Assembly (NCBI GenBank): GCA_002314755.1
Contig: DCHC01000038.1
Coordinates: 1 to 61,704, forward strand
Direction: 5' to 3'
DNA: 61,704 bases
From: Faecalibacterium sp. UBA1762
GTDB taxonomy: Bacteria; Bacillota; Clostridia; Oscillospirales; Ruminococcaceae
Of this stretch, positions 41,923 through 50,906 are shown one piece after another (position 1 is the first letter of the stretch; each line of letters starts with the position of its first letter). The notes beneath the pieces are model-generated. The model ran no database searches, was not told where the DNA came from, and saw only the letters and a program-made list of their open reading frames with translations. Position numbers and translations under genes: made by a program.

Positions 41923-44628
41923 TTACCCGTTTAACTGAGTCATTCTTTCCCTGGCCAGATTGAGTACGCCGTTAAACTCCGCAACCGTCTCATCCAACCA
42001 GCTTTGACGGCACCGTGCCAGCCATATTCTTTCCAGACGCAGCGCGCAGGCCGGCAGATTTGTCAGGATCCGCTGCCAGGCAGCCTTTTCTGCCGCCGCG
42101 TCCCCGGCTTGCCGTGCGGCAAAAGCGCGGGGCACATCCTGCACGGCTTTTACAAAATCTATCCCGTAACGGTATTCCCCGACAATTTTTCCGGCGTCCT
42201 CGCACTGCATCCGGGCGGCTTCCAGCTCCGGCAGCAAGCTGTCCAGATAGTGTTCCAACCGGTCCGGAGCAGCGGGGTCGCCATCCTTCATTATGTCATA
42301 CTCATGCTGCCAAAAAAACCTCATCGTTGTGCTGGAATTGCCCATAGTCACCGGCTCATACCGCTCATAGCGGCCTGCATCCAGTACAAACTGACCCATT
42401 TTATGGGCAGTATCCAAAAAGACGCAATCATCCAAGGCCTGTGCCAAATCCATTTTTTCCGAGGCGTCTGCGTTCCAACCGGCGGCAGCACCCAAAGCAA
42501 TACCGGCATACCCGCTGGAGATACTTTGCATATGCCCGGCGTCGCCCCAGTCGGTGGTCAGCAGACCCTCTGCGCCGTATTTCACGGCCATTCGGGCAGA
42601 GCGCAGAATATTGGAGATCATCTTATCCGTCATACCAATATATGCGTTCCAGCTACCGGTGCCCGGGCAAACATAGAAGGGGCGATTCAGATCATGCAGG
42701 CGCTGTACATTTGCTTCCATCGGCTCACACTCGGCATAGCCCCAGTGCAGCAAAATGGCATCCTTGGGCAGCCGGACCAGCTGTTCCGGCGCACTGCGAA
42801 CAATATCATCCCAGATCAACGGCGTCTTGCCCCAGCGGTGAGCAATGTCACAAACCTTGTTGACAAAGTCCACATAGACGGCCTCCATACTGCGTGCCTC
42901 ACATTCCGCCTTGCTTTTCCCCATACCCAGCTCCAGCGTCTCATCGCAGCAGATGTTATATTTGTTGCTGGTGAAATAGGGTAGCAGGTCCGCCGCAAGC
43001 TTTTCGTCCAGCTCCAAGGAGCGGGGATCGTTGGGATCCAGACACCGGGGATCTGGCAGGAAGGTATCCATAAAGGTAAAACCGTCCGGACATTCCGCCA
43101 TATCCCGGAACCGTTCCTTCAGCCATCTGTCCATGTGACCAAAGTTATTCTGGGTAGGCACCAGCTCAATACACCGGGTGCGGCAGTAGGCGTCCAGTGC
43201 CAAAATATCCTCACCGGTCAGCAGCTCTCTGCCCTGCCACATCTCGGGATAACTTGCGTACTCAAAGGGTACCGCTTCAAAATACAGCTCCAGATGGTTG
43301 ATCTTCCAGAAGGCAATCCGGTCCACCAGAGCAAATAAAGATTCCCGGGTCGGCACACGGTTGCGGGCAATATCCAGCATATAGCCGCGCACTGCCAAAT
43401 CCGGGGCATCCTCCACCGTGCCAAGGGGCAGTGTCCCCGCCGGGCTTTGGGGCTGATCACCCAACAGCTGGGCAAGGGTTGCCAGCCCGTAGAAACCACC
43501 ATGGATATCTGCATATTCCAGCGTGACCTGTGCCGATTTGCTCCTCGGGGCTGCCGCGACCGTCAGCCGATAGCCCTCTGCAGCAAGGGCAGCATTCTTT
43601 TTCATCACGACCGCCGGGATATTGGGGGTGGAAAGGGTCAGTTTAAGCTTTGCCAGCCGCTTACTGATATCCCCACAGTCACCGCACGCCGCGCGCAGGG
43701 TTTCGTACCCGGCTGCGTCATCCATCAGCAGTTCGCCGTCTGCGGAAAAGGGTAGACAGTCACCCGTCAGAGCAAGCTTTTTCGGCGGCGGCAACAGGAT
43801 CGGCGCTTGGCAGGCATCGGCATCTGCCTTGCGCAGACCGCGCAGGGTCAGCATCTCATTTAAGGTATGGGCTTCCTCCCACAAAGACTCTATCTTATCA
43901 TCCGGCATAAACTCCAGCAAAAAGGCGTGTTCCTCCTCCGGGTTCAAGCCTTCCTCAAACACGGTCAGCAGCTTTTCCCACTGCTCATAGCCATAGGTCA
44001 GGCTCAGCTTGGTATGTGCGCCCAGCGCCTTTTTCTCATCCGGCTGCCAATAAAAAACATGGACATTGGTCACCTGCTTTGCCAGTGCCCGGGCGCTGAA
44101 CAGGTCGTATTTCTCCCCTTTCAGCTGGTTGGGCTGCCAATAGGCACGCAGTGCGGGATCATCGGCCTTTGCCAAAAAATCCAGCTCTTTTTTCCAGTCA
44201 TCTGTTACGGTACCGTTATGGCATTCCAGTGAAAGGGTCATGCCCCGTGCTGCAGCACGCTGGGCACAGATATGCCCCTGCCAGGCAAGGGCGTTCCAGG
44301 CGCTTTCCGTCAACTCTGCACTGCCCTGCTTTCCGCCCCACACCCGGATGGTTTTTACACCCAGCGCCTCAGCGGTATTTAAAAGCCCGTCAAAGCACCA
44401 AACCTCCTGAGAGGATAAATCGTAGTAGCTTCCGTATGAAAGCACCTGCAGGCCTGCCGCCTCGGTCAGTGCCCGCACCTGCTTTGCCTTTTCGATATCG
44501 CCCACCGGCACATGTACATCTGCGCCCCACTCAATTCCGTCCAGCCCGGCTGCTGCGGCGGCAGCAATAATCTCCTCAACACTATTTGCCCGGAACGAGA
44601 CCGAGCACACACCTGTTTTCCAGTTCAT
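41923..44628 (-). CDS. Fusion: sugar phosphate isomerase-like TIM barrel plus GH20 hexosaminidase
   Basis: 901 residues. Residues 1 to about 265 are an AP-endonuclease-2/xylose-isomerase-like barrel (CSVSFRANSVEEIIAAAAAA, GLDGIEWGADVHV, LECHNGTVTDDW, LLEFMPDD). A linker leads to a GH20 domain (about 300-900) with VRGYMLDIARNRVPT, NHLELYFE and the catalytic pair D562-E563 in CCDETLELG. No signal peptide. Members of the isomerase superfamily epimerise sugars or help deglycosylate C-glycosides. The fusion implies a product handed from one domain to the other. ATG at 44628 with GGGGGAAC upstream; a TTG at 44667 overlaps the promoter. Confidence 0.88.
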   Translation of the reverse strand: MNWKTGVCSVSFRANSVEEIIAAAAAAGLDGIEWGADVHVPVGDIEKAKQVRALTEAAGLQVLSYGSYYDLSSQEVWCFDGLLNTAEALGVKTIRVWGGKQGSAELTESAWNALAWQGHICAQRAAARGMTLSLECHNGTVTDDWKKELDFLAKADDPALRAYWQPNQLKGEKYDLFSARALAKQVTNVHVFYWQPDEKKALGAHTKLSLTYGYEQWEKLLTVFEEGLNPEEEHAFLLEFMPDDKIESLWEEAHTLNEMLTLRGLRKADADACQAPILLPPPKKLALTGDCLPFSADGELLMDDAAGYETLRAACGDCGDISKRLAKLKLTLSTPNIPAVVMKKNAALAAEGYRLTVAAAPRSKSAQVTLEYADIHGGFYGLATLAQLLGDQPQSPAGTLPLGTVEDAPDLAVRGYMLDIARNRVPTRESLFALVDRIAFWKINHLELYFEAVPFEYASYPEMWQGRELLTGEDILALDAYCRTRCIELVPTQNNFGHMDRWLKERFRDMAECPDGFTFMDTFLPDPRCLDPNDPRSLELDEKLAADLLPYFTSNKYNICCDETLELGMGKSKAECEARSMEAVYVDFVNKVCDIAHRWGKTPLIWDDIVRSAPEQLVRLPKDAILLHWGYAECEPMEANVQRLHDLNRPFYVCPGTGSWNAYIGMTDKMISNILRSARMAVKYGAEGLLTTDWGDAGHMQSISSGYAGIALGAAAGWNADASEKMDLAQALDDCVFLDTAHKMGQFVLDAGRYERYEPVTMGNSSTTMRFFWQHEYDIMKDGDPAAPDRLEHYLDSLLPELEAARMQCEDAGKIVGEYRYGIDFVKAVQDVPRAFAARQAGDAAAEKAAWQRILTNLPACALRLERIWLARCRQSWLDETVAEFNGVLNLARERMTQLNG

Positions 44629-44668
44629 CCTTGTTCCCCCTATATTACTATTTATATTATTATTCAAT

Positions 44669-44698
44669 AATATATCGAATAGTATCTTTTTTGTGTAA
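44669..44698 (-). promoter_or_regulatory. Promoter of the isomerase-GH20/ene-reductase/SDR operon
   Basis: Minus strand: -35 TTACAC (44693-44698), 18 bp, -10 TATATT (44669-44674). It touches the stop of the upstream dehydrogenase gene. An AT palindrome (ATTATTGAATAATA-like) lies at the transcription start. Confidence 0.55.
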
Positions 44699-44701
44699 CA
44701 T

Positions 44702-45700
44702 TTACGCCATTGTCTCCAGCATTTTCATGCTGACCTCGTACAACGGTTTTTCCCCGTCGGCCACCCGTTTGTACTCCTCGATCATGTATTCTGCCATACG
44801 ATGTACCTCGTCCTGCATGCTGCCGGCAATATGAGGGGTCAGCAGTACATTGGGCAGCGAATAGTAAACAGAGTCCTCCGGCAGGGGTTCGGGATCCGTC
44901 ACGTCCAACAACGCAAAACGGGTCGGTACCTCCTGCAGCGCCCGCAAAAAGCCCTGCTCCTCTACCTGCGCAGCGCGTCCGGTATTGATAAAGGTCGCAT
45001 AGGGCTGCATTAGCTTAAAGTGATCATAGGTCAGCATTTTTTGGGTAGTTGGCAGATTGGGCAGATGATTAGAGACGGTTTGGCACTCCCGGAAGATTGT
45101 CTCCAGGTCAGCCTTTACGCCACCCAGCGCTGCGATCTGGTCTGCGTTTAAAAACGGATCATACACCAGCACCTGCAGCTTACGGGCAGCCAGGGTCCGG
45201 ATGACCATTTTGCCAATTTGCCCGGCAGCAATAATACCAACCTTACAGCCGTAGTTGCCCGGATAATTTTCGGCGAGCTTCAAGCCCTGCTCTCTCTTGC
45301 CCACACTGTTCTGCAGCATAGCGGCAAAATAGCCCTTATTTGCAAGCAGGATCTGCGCAACCGTCATTTCCGCAACCGGGACAGCGTTTGCCTGCCAGGC
45401 ACTGAAGACCCGGATACCCTTACTTAAAAAAGGTCTTGCAAACCCCTGTACGGAACCGGCACCGTAATAAACCGCCTTCAGATCCGGTAAAACCTGATCG
45501 ATCTGCTGCTCAGTCAAACCGGGCATGCCCCAGGTGGAAAAGACATTTTCCACTCCTTTCCCCAGCTGAGGCTCTGCCAACAGCTGACGATCGGTATAAA
45601 ATCCCACAACACCGGCATTCTGTCGCAGCCATTGCTGCTGTTCCGCGGTGTAAACATAGTTCACCCGCTCTTCAATACCCAGGAAAATACTTTTCGTCAT
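44702..45700 (-). CDS. D-isomer-specific 2-hydroxyacid dehydrogenase
   Basis: 332 residues. The NAD-binding domain has VGIIAAGQIGKMVIRTL and an acidic YDP at the end of the second strand. Catalytic Arg is in NTGRAAQVEE, with Glu downstream and His in LLTPHIAGS. Interconverts a 2-keto acid and a D-2-hydroxy acid; the family includes phosphoglycerate and glyoxylate reductases. AGGAGG lies 10 nt upstream of the ATG at 45700; an earlier in-frame ATG at 45778 overlaps the promoter. First gene of the accessory redox cluster. Confidence 0.9.
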   Translation of the reverse strand: MTKSIFLGIEERVNYVYTAEQQQWLRQNAGVVGFYTDRQLLAEPQLGKGVENVFSTWGMPGLTEQQIDQVLPDLKAVYYGAGSVQGFARPFLSKGIRVFSAWQANAVPVAEMTVAQILLANKGYFAAMLQNSVGKREQGLKLAENYPGNYGCKVGIIAAGQIGKMVIRTLAARKLQVLVYDPFLNADQIAALGGVKADLETIFRECQTVSNHLPNLPTTQKMLTYDHFKLMQPYATFINTGRAAQVEEQGFLRALQEVPTRFALLDVTDPEPLPEDSVYYSLPNVLLTPHIAGSMQDEVHRMAEYMIEEYKRVADGEKPLYEVSMKMLETMA

Positions 45701-45742
45701 GGCAATATTTCCTCCTATAGAAAAAGCTTGCTCGTTAAGAGT

Positions 45743-45771
45743 ATTACACCACAAAACCGCCGGAATGGCAA
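45743..45771 (-). promoter_or_regulatory. Promoter of the 2-hydroxyacid dehydrogenase gene
   Basis: Minus strand: -35 TTGCCA (45766-45771), 17 bp, -10 TGTAAT (45743-45748). Confidence 0.55.
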
Positions 45772-45853
45772 GCTGCATTTTGCAACGCTGTTACCGTTTT
45801 GCTTTGTCTGAACAACCTTCTGCCCTGCTGAGGATACCCCGCCCAAGGCAAGG

Positions 45854-45889
45854 GTCAAAAACAGAAAACGGCTGACCGAAGAACAGCCG
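45854..45889 (-). terminator. Terminator of the rarA-yqhQ-prmC-flippase run
   Basis: Stem CGGCTG (45869-45874) with CAGCCG (45884-45889) and a 9-nt loop. On minus it is followed by TTTTCTGTTTTTG. Confidence 0.7.
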
Positions 45890-45919
45890 GTGTTCCTCAG
45901 ACAGACCGTATTTCTCCGC

Positions 45920-47392
45920 CTATTCAGACGGTTTGGTTCCGTTTTTAGTCCGCTTGCGGATAAAGCCCAGAACAAACCCGCATAACCTATCGATTTCTGT
46001 TCGATAGACCAGGGCATACACCGTCAGTGCGCCAAAGCTGCAGACCAGTTTTATCCCAAACCGTCCTGCAAAGACACTGCCCGCCCCGCACAGGGCAAGG
46101 CAGACACCCCAGCCCAAAACCGTTTTGCCCACACTGCCTACCGTGCGGTAAAAATGTTGCCCCACAAGGGTGCGGAACAGGAACATACATCCGTTTGCCC
46201 CTGCCAAAGCCAACGCCGCGCCGGTCAACCCTAACCGGGGTACCAACAGGATACACAGACCGATATTGCCCAAGGTGGACATGGCAATACCCACCGTGTC
46301 GTAAAACGGCTTTTTGGCAATGGCACTACCGTAGACAGTACCCTCACACAAAATGGAAAACACCACTGCCAGCATCAGCAACGGAAAAATAGCCAGGCAC
46401 TCTTTATATGCCGGGAACAGCCAAAACAGAATATCCTCAAAGCCCACAAGCAACGCATAAAAGCTGAAAATCAACAGGTCCAAAATATCATGTACCAGGG
46501 TGATTCGCCGCTGCTCGGTCTTGTAGTTTGCAAAAATATAGGGTCCCCAAAAAGTGGCAAATCCCGCCTGAATAGCCGCAACCATCTGTGAAAGGCGGGT
46601 ACCGAAAGAGAAGATGCCCTTTTGGGTCGTTCCGACGGTATTGCCGATAAATGCCAAAGAAAAAGTGTTGTTCAGATAAATCATAATCTGAGTGGGTGCC
46701 AACGCAAGACCGTAGGGCACCAATTTCCCTACCACTTCACGGTGAAAGCTGTTTTTTTGTACCTTCAGCGCCCGCCGCTTGATGAAAAAGAACACCGACA
46801 CCACCGCAGCAAAGCTGCAGATGGACAGAATTGCATAGGCAAAGGTTGAACGGAAAAAAAAGCCTGCAAACAGATAAAACAGGTTAAAGCAGGCCTGCAT
46901 CAGAAGCGTTTCCAGTGTGTACAGCCTAAGCTGTGCCGGATCAAAACGCAACAAGACGCTCAGATACCGTGCCAGCATATAGAATGCGGCGTTCAAAAAC
47001 AGCAACGGCACAATGCCGGTGCCCAGTGCCTGAAAGCTAAGCGTATCTGCCAGCCAGCCAGGACAGACAATGCTGAAAAACAGCCCCAGTACCGCCATAA
47101 CCGCTAAAGAAATGCGCACACATACCGCAAACAACTCATCACCGGTGTGGCCTTTATCCGGCTCTGCATAAAAGCGGAGCAAGCTTTGATCCAGACCTAA
47201 AATACCGATGTTCATCAATGTTGCCGTGGCGCTCATGAAGGTGAGCGGGTCGGCGGTTTTTTCCGGACCCAGAATGCCGGTGATAACCAAAGCAACCGCC
47301 GAAATAACAAACCCCAGCCAGGTGGCAACGGAATATTTTAAAATATTGCCGACAAAGCTTTCGGCACCGGAGGACTGTCCTTTTGATGACAT
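45920..47392 (-). CDS. Polysaccharide/lipid flippase (MOP superfamily, Wzx-like)
   Basis: 490 residues, about 12-14 hydrophobic segments throughout. The N-terminal SFVGNILKYSVATWLGFVIS and TFMSATATLMNIGILGLDQS resemble oligosaccharide flippases that export lipid-linked sugars. No glycosyltransferases are adjacent, so its cargo is unknown. The start at 47392 has GAGG 6 nt upstream; an ATG at 47404 is possible. It follows prmC on minus after about 150 bp holding a stem-loop. Confidence 0.85.
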   Translation of the reverse strand: MSSKGQSSGAESFVGNILKYSVATWLGFVISAVALVITGILGPEKTADPLTFMSATATLMNIGILGLDQSLLRFYAEPDKGHTGDELFAVCVRISLAVMAVLGLFFSIVCPGWLADTLSFQALGTGIVPLLFLNAAFYMLARYLSVLLRFDPAQLRLYTLETLLMQACFNLFYLFAGFFFRSTFAYAILSICSFAAVVSVFFFIKRRALKVQKNSFHREVVGKLVPYGLALAPTQIMIYLNNTFSLAFIGNTVGTTQKGIFSFGTRLSQMVAAIQAGFATFWGPYIFANYKTEQRRITLVHDILDLLIFSFYALLVGFEDILFWLFPAYKECLAIFPLLMLAVVFSILCEGTVYGSAIAKKPFYDTVGIAMSTLGNIGLCILLVPRLGLTGAALALAGANGCMFLFRTLVGQHFYRTVGSVGKTVLGWGVCLALCGAGSVFAGRFGIKLVCSFGALTVYALVYRTEIDRLCGFVLGFIRKRTKNGTKPSE

Positions 47393-47502
47393 AAAAAACC
47401 TCATCTTCTGTCTTGTTCAATCTCAGTCGGTTTTAAACCGGGGCTGCTCCCGTTGCGGAAATAAGCCAAAAAAGGCAACAGTCTATCCCCGATTTTCAGC
47501 GG

Positions 47503-47524
47503 TTGTGCCCGTTGCGGGGCACAA
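47503..47524. other. Stem-loop between prmC and the flippase gene
   Basis: TTGTGCCC (47503-47510) pairs with GGGCACAA (47517-47524), 8 bp with a 6-nt loop. No T-run on either side, so not a standard terminator. It may tune read-through into the flippase gene. Confidence 0.4.
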
Positions 47525-47540
47525 TCCGGACATGATGGTT

Positions 47541-48416
47541 CTACCGCATAGCAGACACACACCGGTCTCTGCCCTGCTCGTCCTGCAAAACAGCGACCTG
47601 TCTCCAGCCGTTTTGCTCCAGTATCCGCCGCACAGCCTCAGCCTGATCCGAACCAATCTCAAAAATCAATACGCCGCCCGAAGCCACTGCTTCCCGATAT
47701 CCGACTGCGATATGACGGTAAAAATCCAGCCCGTCCTGCCCGCCGAACAGGGCCATAGACGGTTCATACTGAACTTCCGGCTGAAGCTCCCGCATTTCCG
47801 ATTCTGTCAGATACGGGGGATTGGATACAATCAACCCCACGCTGCCGGGGGCAAGGGTTTGCTGAAACTGAAAGATATCGGCCTTTACCGCCTGTACCTT
47901 CGGACAGTGAAGCTGTGCCGACACCCGTTCTATATTTTGCTGCAGCAACGAAAAAGCCCTGTCGGACAGCTCCACCGCGGTGACCTCTTTTTGTAAATGG
48001 ACCGCCAACGCCAAAGCCAACGCACCTGAACCGGCGCACAGGTCCAGCAGCCTGCCATCGGACATTGTCCCGTCGGCATAGACCTTTTTACCCAACGCAA
48101 TGGCCTGCAAAGCCACACATTCGGTATCCGCACGGGGTATCAGCACCCCGGGAGCTACGGCAAGCTCAAAATCTAAAAAAGGCTGACTACCCAAAAGATA
48201 CTGCAGCGGTTCATGTTCTGCACGGCGCAGTACCAGCTGCTGCAGCTGTTCCGCTGGTACCAGCCCTATCGGCTCGCAGGGATTCATCACATGACGGTCC
48301 TGCCCGAAAACTGCCTGCCAAAGCCAGTCCAGCTCCGGTAGCGCGTTTTCAATTTCTGCAGCCTGCAGGGTATCCCGACAGGATAGCCACAGACTGCGCA
48401 CAGTAAAGCCGCTCAC
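47541..48416 (-). CDS. prmC: Release factor glutamine methyltransferase
   Basis: 291 residues. The N-terminal substrate-binding helical domain is followed by the SAM domain, with VLIPRADTECV, DLCAGSGALALAL, VTAVELS and the catalytic NPPY. Methylates the GGQ glutamine of RF1/RF2. Its ATG overlaps the yqhQ stop by 4 bp. The usual partner prfA is not in the window, but YqhQ-PrmC linkage is common in Firmicutes. Confidence 0.95.
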   Translation of the reverse strand: MSGFTVRSLWLSCRDTLQAAEIENALPELDWLWQAVFGQDRHVMNPCEPIGLVPAEQLQQLVLRRAEHEPLQYLLGSQPFLDFELAVAPGVLIPRADTECVALQAIALGKKVYADGTMSDGRLLDLCAGSGALALALAVHLQKEVTAVELSDRAFSLLQQNIERVSAQLHCPKVQAVKADIFQFQQTLAPGSVGLIVSNPPYLTESEMRELQPEVQYEPSMALFGGQDGLDFYRHIAVGYREAVASGGVLIFEIGSDQAEAVRRILEQNGWRQVAVLQDEQGRDRCVSAMR

Positions 48417-49348
48417 CAGCGACCGTCCTCTCGGTTTTCGGGCAAAACCGGGGTCACTGCGGCAATGGCGATCTCGATCATATCATCCTCCGGCTCCTGT
48501 GTGGTCAGTCGCTGCAGCCAGAGACCCGGAGCGCTGATGATTTTGGTCACAAGATTATCGTGCCGGCCGGCAAACCGGATGATCTCATAGGATATACCCA
48601 CAATCACCGGCAGAGCAAGCAGCTTTAACCCCACCCGGGTCAAAACCGAATTCCAGGGCAATATGCTGCAAACCAAAATGCTAATAAAGACTGCCAGAAA
48701 CAGAAAGCTGGTGCCGCACCGGGGATGAAAACGGCTGTGCCTGCGGATATTTTCTACCGTCAGCTCCTCCCCGGACTCATAGCAGGAGATGGTCTTATGC
48801 TCCGCGCCGTGGTAACAGAATACCCTGTGAATTTCCTTCATTTTAGAAATCAGCGCCATATAGGTCAGAAAAATTACGATTTTCAAAAGACCTTCCAACA
48901 GACTTTTGACAAAGCCGGTCAGAGTGATCAGCTTGCCCAATAGTCCGACCAGGGTGGTTGGCAAAACCGTAAACAGTAAAATCGCAATACCCACCCCTGC
49001 AAAGGCGGCAAGGGTTGTCACCACCGTCATAGCCTTGTCCCCCAGCTTCTCCTGTACCCATTTGTCAAACTTGGATTCTTCATCCGCATAATCGTCCCCC
49101 ATGGATACCTCGGCAGAACGAGTCAGATACCTATAACCGGAGATCAGACTGTCCACCATATTGCACACACCCCGCACCAGGGGGATTTTATTCCATGCGT
49201 GTTTAACCACCAGCTCCTGAGTCAGGTCAATGGTTCCGTCCGGCTTGCGAATCGCTACCGCGACCTTTCCGGGTCCTTTCATCATAATGCCCTCCATCAG
49301 CGCCTGACCGCCAACAGAGGTTTTAAATGCGCATTTTTTCTCTGACAT
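48413..49348 (-). CDS. yqhQ: DUF1385 membrane protein, YqhQ-like
   Basis: 311 residues. SVGGQALMEGIMMKGP near the start and YHGAEHKTISCYESGEELTVENIRRHSRFHPRCGTSFL are the family hallmarks, the latter suggesting a His/Glu metal site. About four membrane segments lie at about 100-170 and 210-250. Function unknown in the family. GGAGG precedes the ATG. Middle of the rarA-yqhQ-prmC run. Confidence 0.95.
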   Translation of the reverse strand: MSEKKCAFKTSVGGQALMEGIMMKGPGKVAVAIRKPDGTIDLTQELVVKHAWNKIPLVRGVCNMVDSLISGYRYLTRSAEVSMGDDYADEESKFDKWVQEKLGDKAMTVVTTLAAFAGVGIAILLFTVLPTTLVGLLGKLITLTGFVKSLLEGLLKIVIFLTYMALISKMKEIHRVFCYHGAEHKTISCYESGEELTVENIRRHSRFHPRCGTSFLFLAVFISILVCSILPWNSVLTRVGLKLLALPVIVGISYEIIRFAGRHDNLVTKIISAPGLWLQRLTTQEPEDDMIEIAIAAVTPVLPENREDGRW

Positions 49349-49390
49349 ACCTGTTATTCCTCCGAATACCTGTCGAAAACGACAAAGAGA

Positions 49391-50665
49391 TCACTGCCTG
49401 TTTTTAATCTTATTCCAGTAGGCTTTTGCAGCCTGTTCCGTCTTGTTTTCGCCCCACTCGTAGTAACAAGTGCCCACCAACGCATCCGGCAGGTACTGCT
49501 GCGCCACCCAGTGATCGGGATAATTATGGGGATACAGATAATTCTGCCCCTTGACAGCCGCATCTGCACCGTCAAAATGCTTGTTCTGCAGCTGACGCGG
49601 CACCGGAAAGCTTTTACCTGCCTCCAGGTCCTGCCAGACGGCAAGTATGGCGTTGTGTCCGCTGTTGCTTTTAGGCGCTGTGGCAAGCAGAATGGCCGCA
49701 TCCGCCAGGGGCAGCCGCGCCTCCGGCAGACCAAGCTGCAGGGCACTGTCCACGCAGGCCTTCACAATGGGGATCGCCTGCGGGTAAGCAAGACCCACAT
49801 CCTCCGCCGCAATGACCAGCAGTCTGCGGCAGGCGGAGAGCAGATCTCCGCCCAAAAGAATTTTGGCCAAATAATATACCGCCGCATCCGGGTCTGACCC
49901 GCGGATACTTTTTTGCAAAGCCGAGATCGCATCGTAATGACTGTCATCACTTTTGTCATAGGTCATGCTGCTGCGTTGTGCCACCTGCCGCACCATCTCC
50001 GCGGTCAGGGTACGCAGTCCATTTTCATCCGGAGCAGCAGCCCCGGCAGCAAATTCCAAGCAGCCCAGCGCCTTGCGCATATCGCCGCCGACAGCCTGCG
50101 CCAGCTCCTGCAATACCTCGGGGGAGACGGCAAGACGAACGCCATCCAGCTGCTGAATCTTTTGCAGGGCACGCTGCAGCCCCTCCTGAATATCCGCCGG
50201 GGTAAGCGGCTTAAACTCAAACACGGTGCAACGGGAAAGAAGGGCGTTGTAAACATAAAAATACGGATTTTCGGTGGTAGACGCAATCAGGGTAACCGTA
50301 CCGTCCTCAATACACTCCAGAAGACTCTGTTGCTGCTTTTTGTTCAGGTATTGAATCTCGTCCAGATACAACAACACACCACCGCTGGCATCCAGTGTGT
50401 CGGTGGATGCCAATATCTCCTTGATATCCCCGGTAGAGGCACTTGTACCGTTCAGCTTATACAGTTTTTTACTGGTCTGCTGTGCCAGAATGGTGGCAAC
50501 CGTGGTTTTACCCACACCGGATGGCCCGTAAAATATCATATTGGGCAGATGACCGTTTTCCAGACATTCCCGGAAAACGCTGCCCTGTGCCAGCAGATGC
50601 TGCTGACCGCATACCTCGCCTAAGGTTTGCGGTCGCAATCGCTGCGCCAAGGGTGCATTCTGCAT
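49391..50665 (-). CDS. rarA: Replication-associated recombination protein A (RarA/MgsA AAA+ ATPase)
   Basis: 424 residues. Walker A FYGPSGVGKTT, Walker B LLYLDEIQYL, sensor 1 ASTTENPYF, and the C-terminal MgsA tetramerisation region (YDAISALQKSIRGSDPDAAVYYLA, ARRLLVIAAEDVGLA). Acts at stalled replication forks. The ATG at 50665 has AAAGGAA 7 nt upstream; an in-frame TTG two codons earlier is rejected. First gene of its run. Confidence 0.96.
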   Translation of the reverse strand: MQNAPLAQRLRPQTLGEVCGQQHLLAQGSVFRECLENGHLPNMIFYGPSGVGKTTVATILAQQTSKKLYKLNGTSASTGDIKEILASTDTLDASGGVLLYLDEIQYLNKKQQQSLLECIEDGTVTLIASTTENPYFYVYNALLSRCTVFEFKPLTPADIQEGLQRALQKIQQLDGVRLAVSPEVLQELAQAVGGDMRKALGCLEFAAGAAAPDENGLRTLTAEMVRQVAQRSSMTYDKSDDSHYDAISALQKSIRGSDPDAAVYYLAKILLGGDLLSACRRLLVIAAEDVGLAYPQAIPIVKACVDSALQLGLPEARLPLADAAILLATAPKSNSGHNAILAVWQDLEAGKSFPVPRQLQNKHFDGADAAVKGQNYLYPHNYPDHWVAQQYLPDALVGTCYYEWGENKTEQAAKAYWNKIKNRQ

Positions 50666-50741
50666 GGTCAAATTCCTTTCCGTCGTATACCGGTTGTTCG
50701 TAGATAAGGATCTTTTAAATACAGAGTATATTCAATAGCTC

Positions 50742-50770
50742 AGTATACCATTTTCCCCCTGTCAAGGCAA
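50742..50770 (-). promoter_or_regulatory. Promoter of rarA
   Basis: Minus strand: -35 TTGCCT (50765-50770), 17 bp, -10 TATACT (50742-50747). A TTGACA also occurs but only 12 bp from the -10. Confidence 0.65.
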
Positions 50771-50837
50771 GTCTTTTCAGTGCTTCTGCCACCGATTTGC
50801 TGCCTGCCGTTCCGTTGTAAAAGAAGCCAAGCCGTAT

Positions 50838-50868
50838 ACAAAAAGCAGAACGGAAGGCCTTCCGTTCT
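50838..50868 (-). terminator. Terminator of the TetR gene
   Basis: Perfect palindrome AGAACGGAAGG/CCTTCCGTTCT (50847-50868), followed on minus by CTTTTTG. Confidence 0.75.
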
Positions 50869-50906
50869 GTCTGAGAAATCATCCGTTCTTTTTTGTATCC
50901 CCAATA

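Noticed and set aside
42004..42984. 326-codon frame antisense to the isomerase-GH20 fusion
   Set aside because: Codon-bias shadow of the GH20 domain, with no ribosome binding site.
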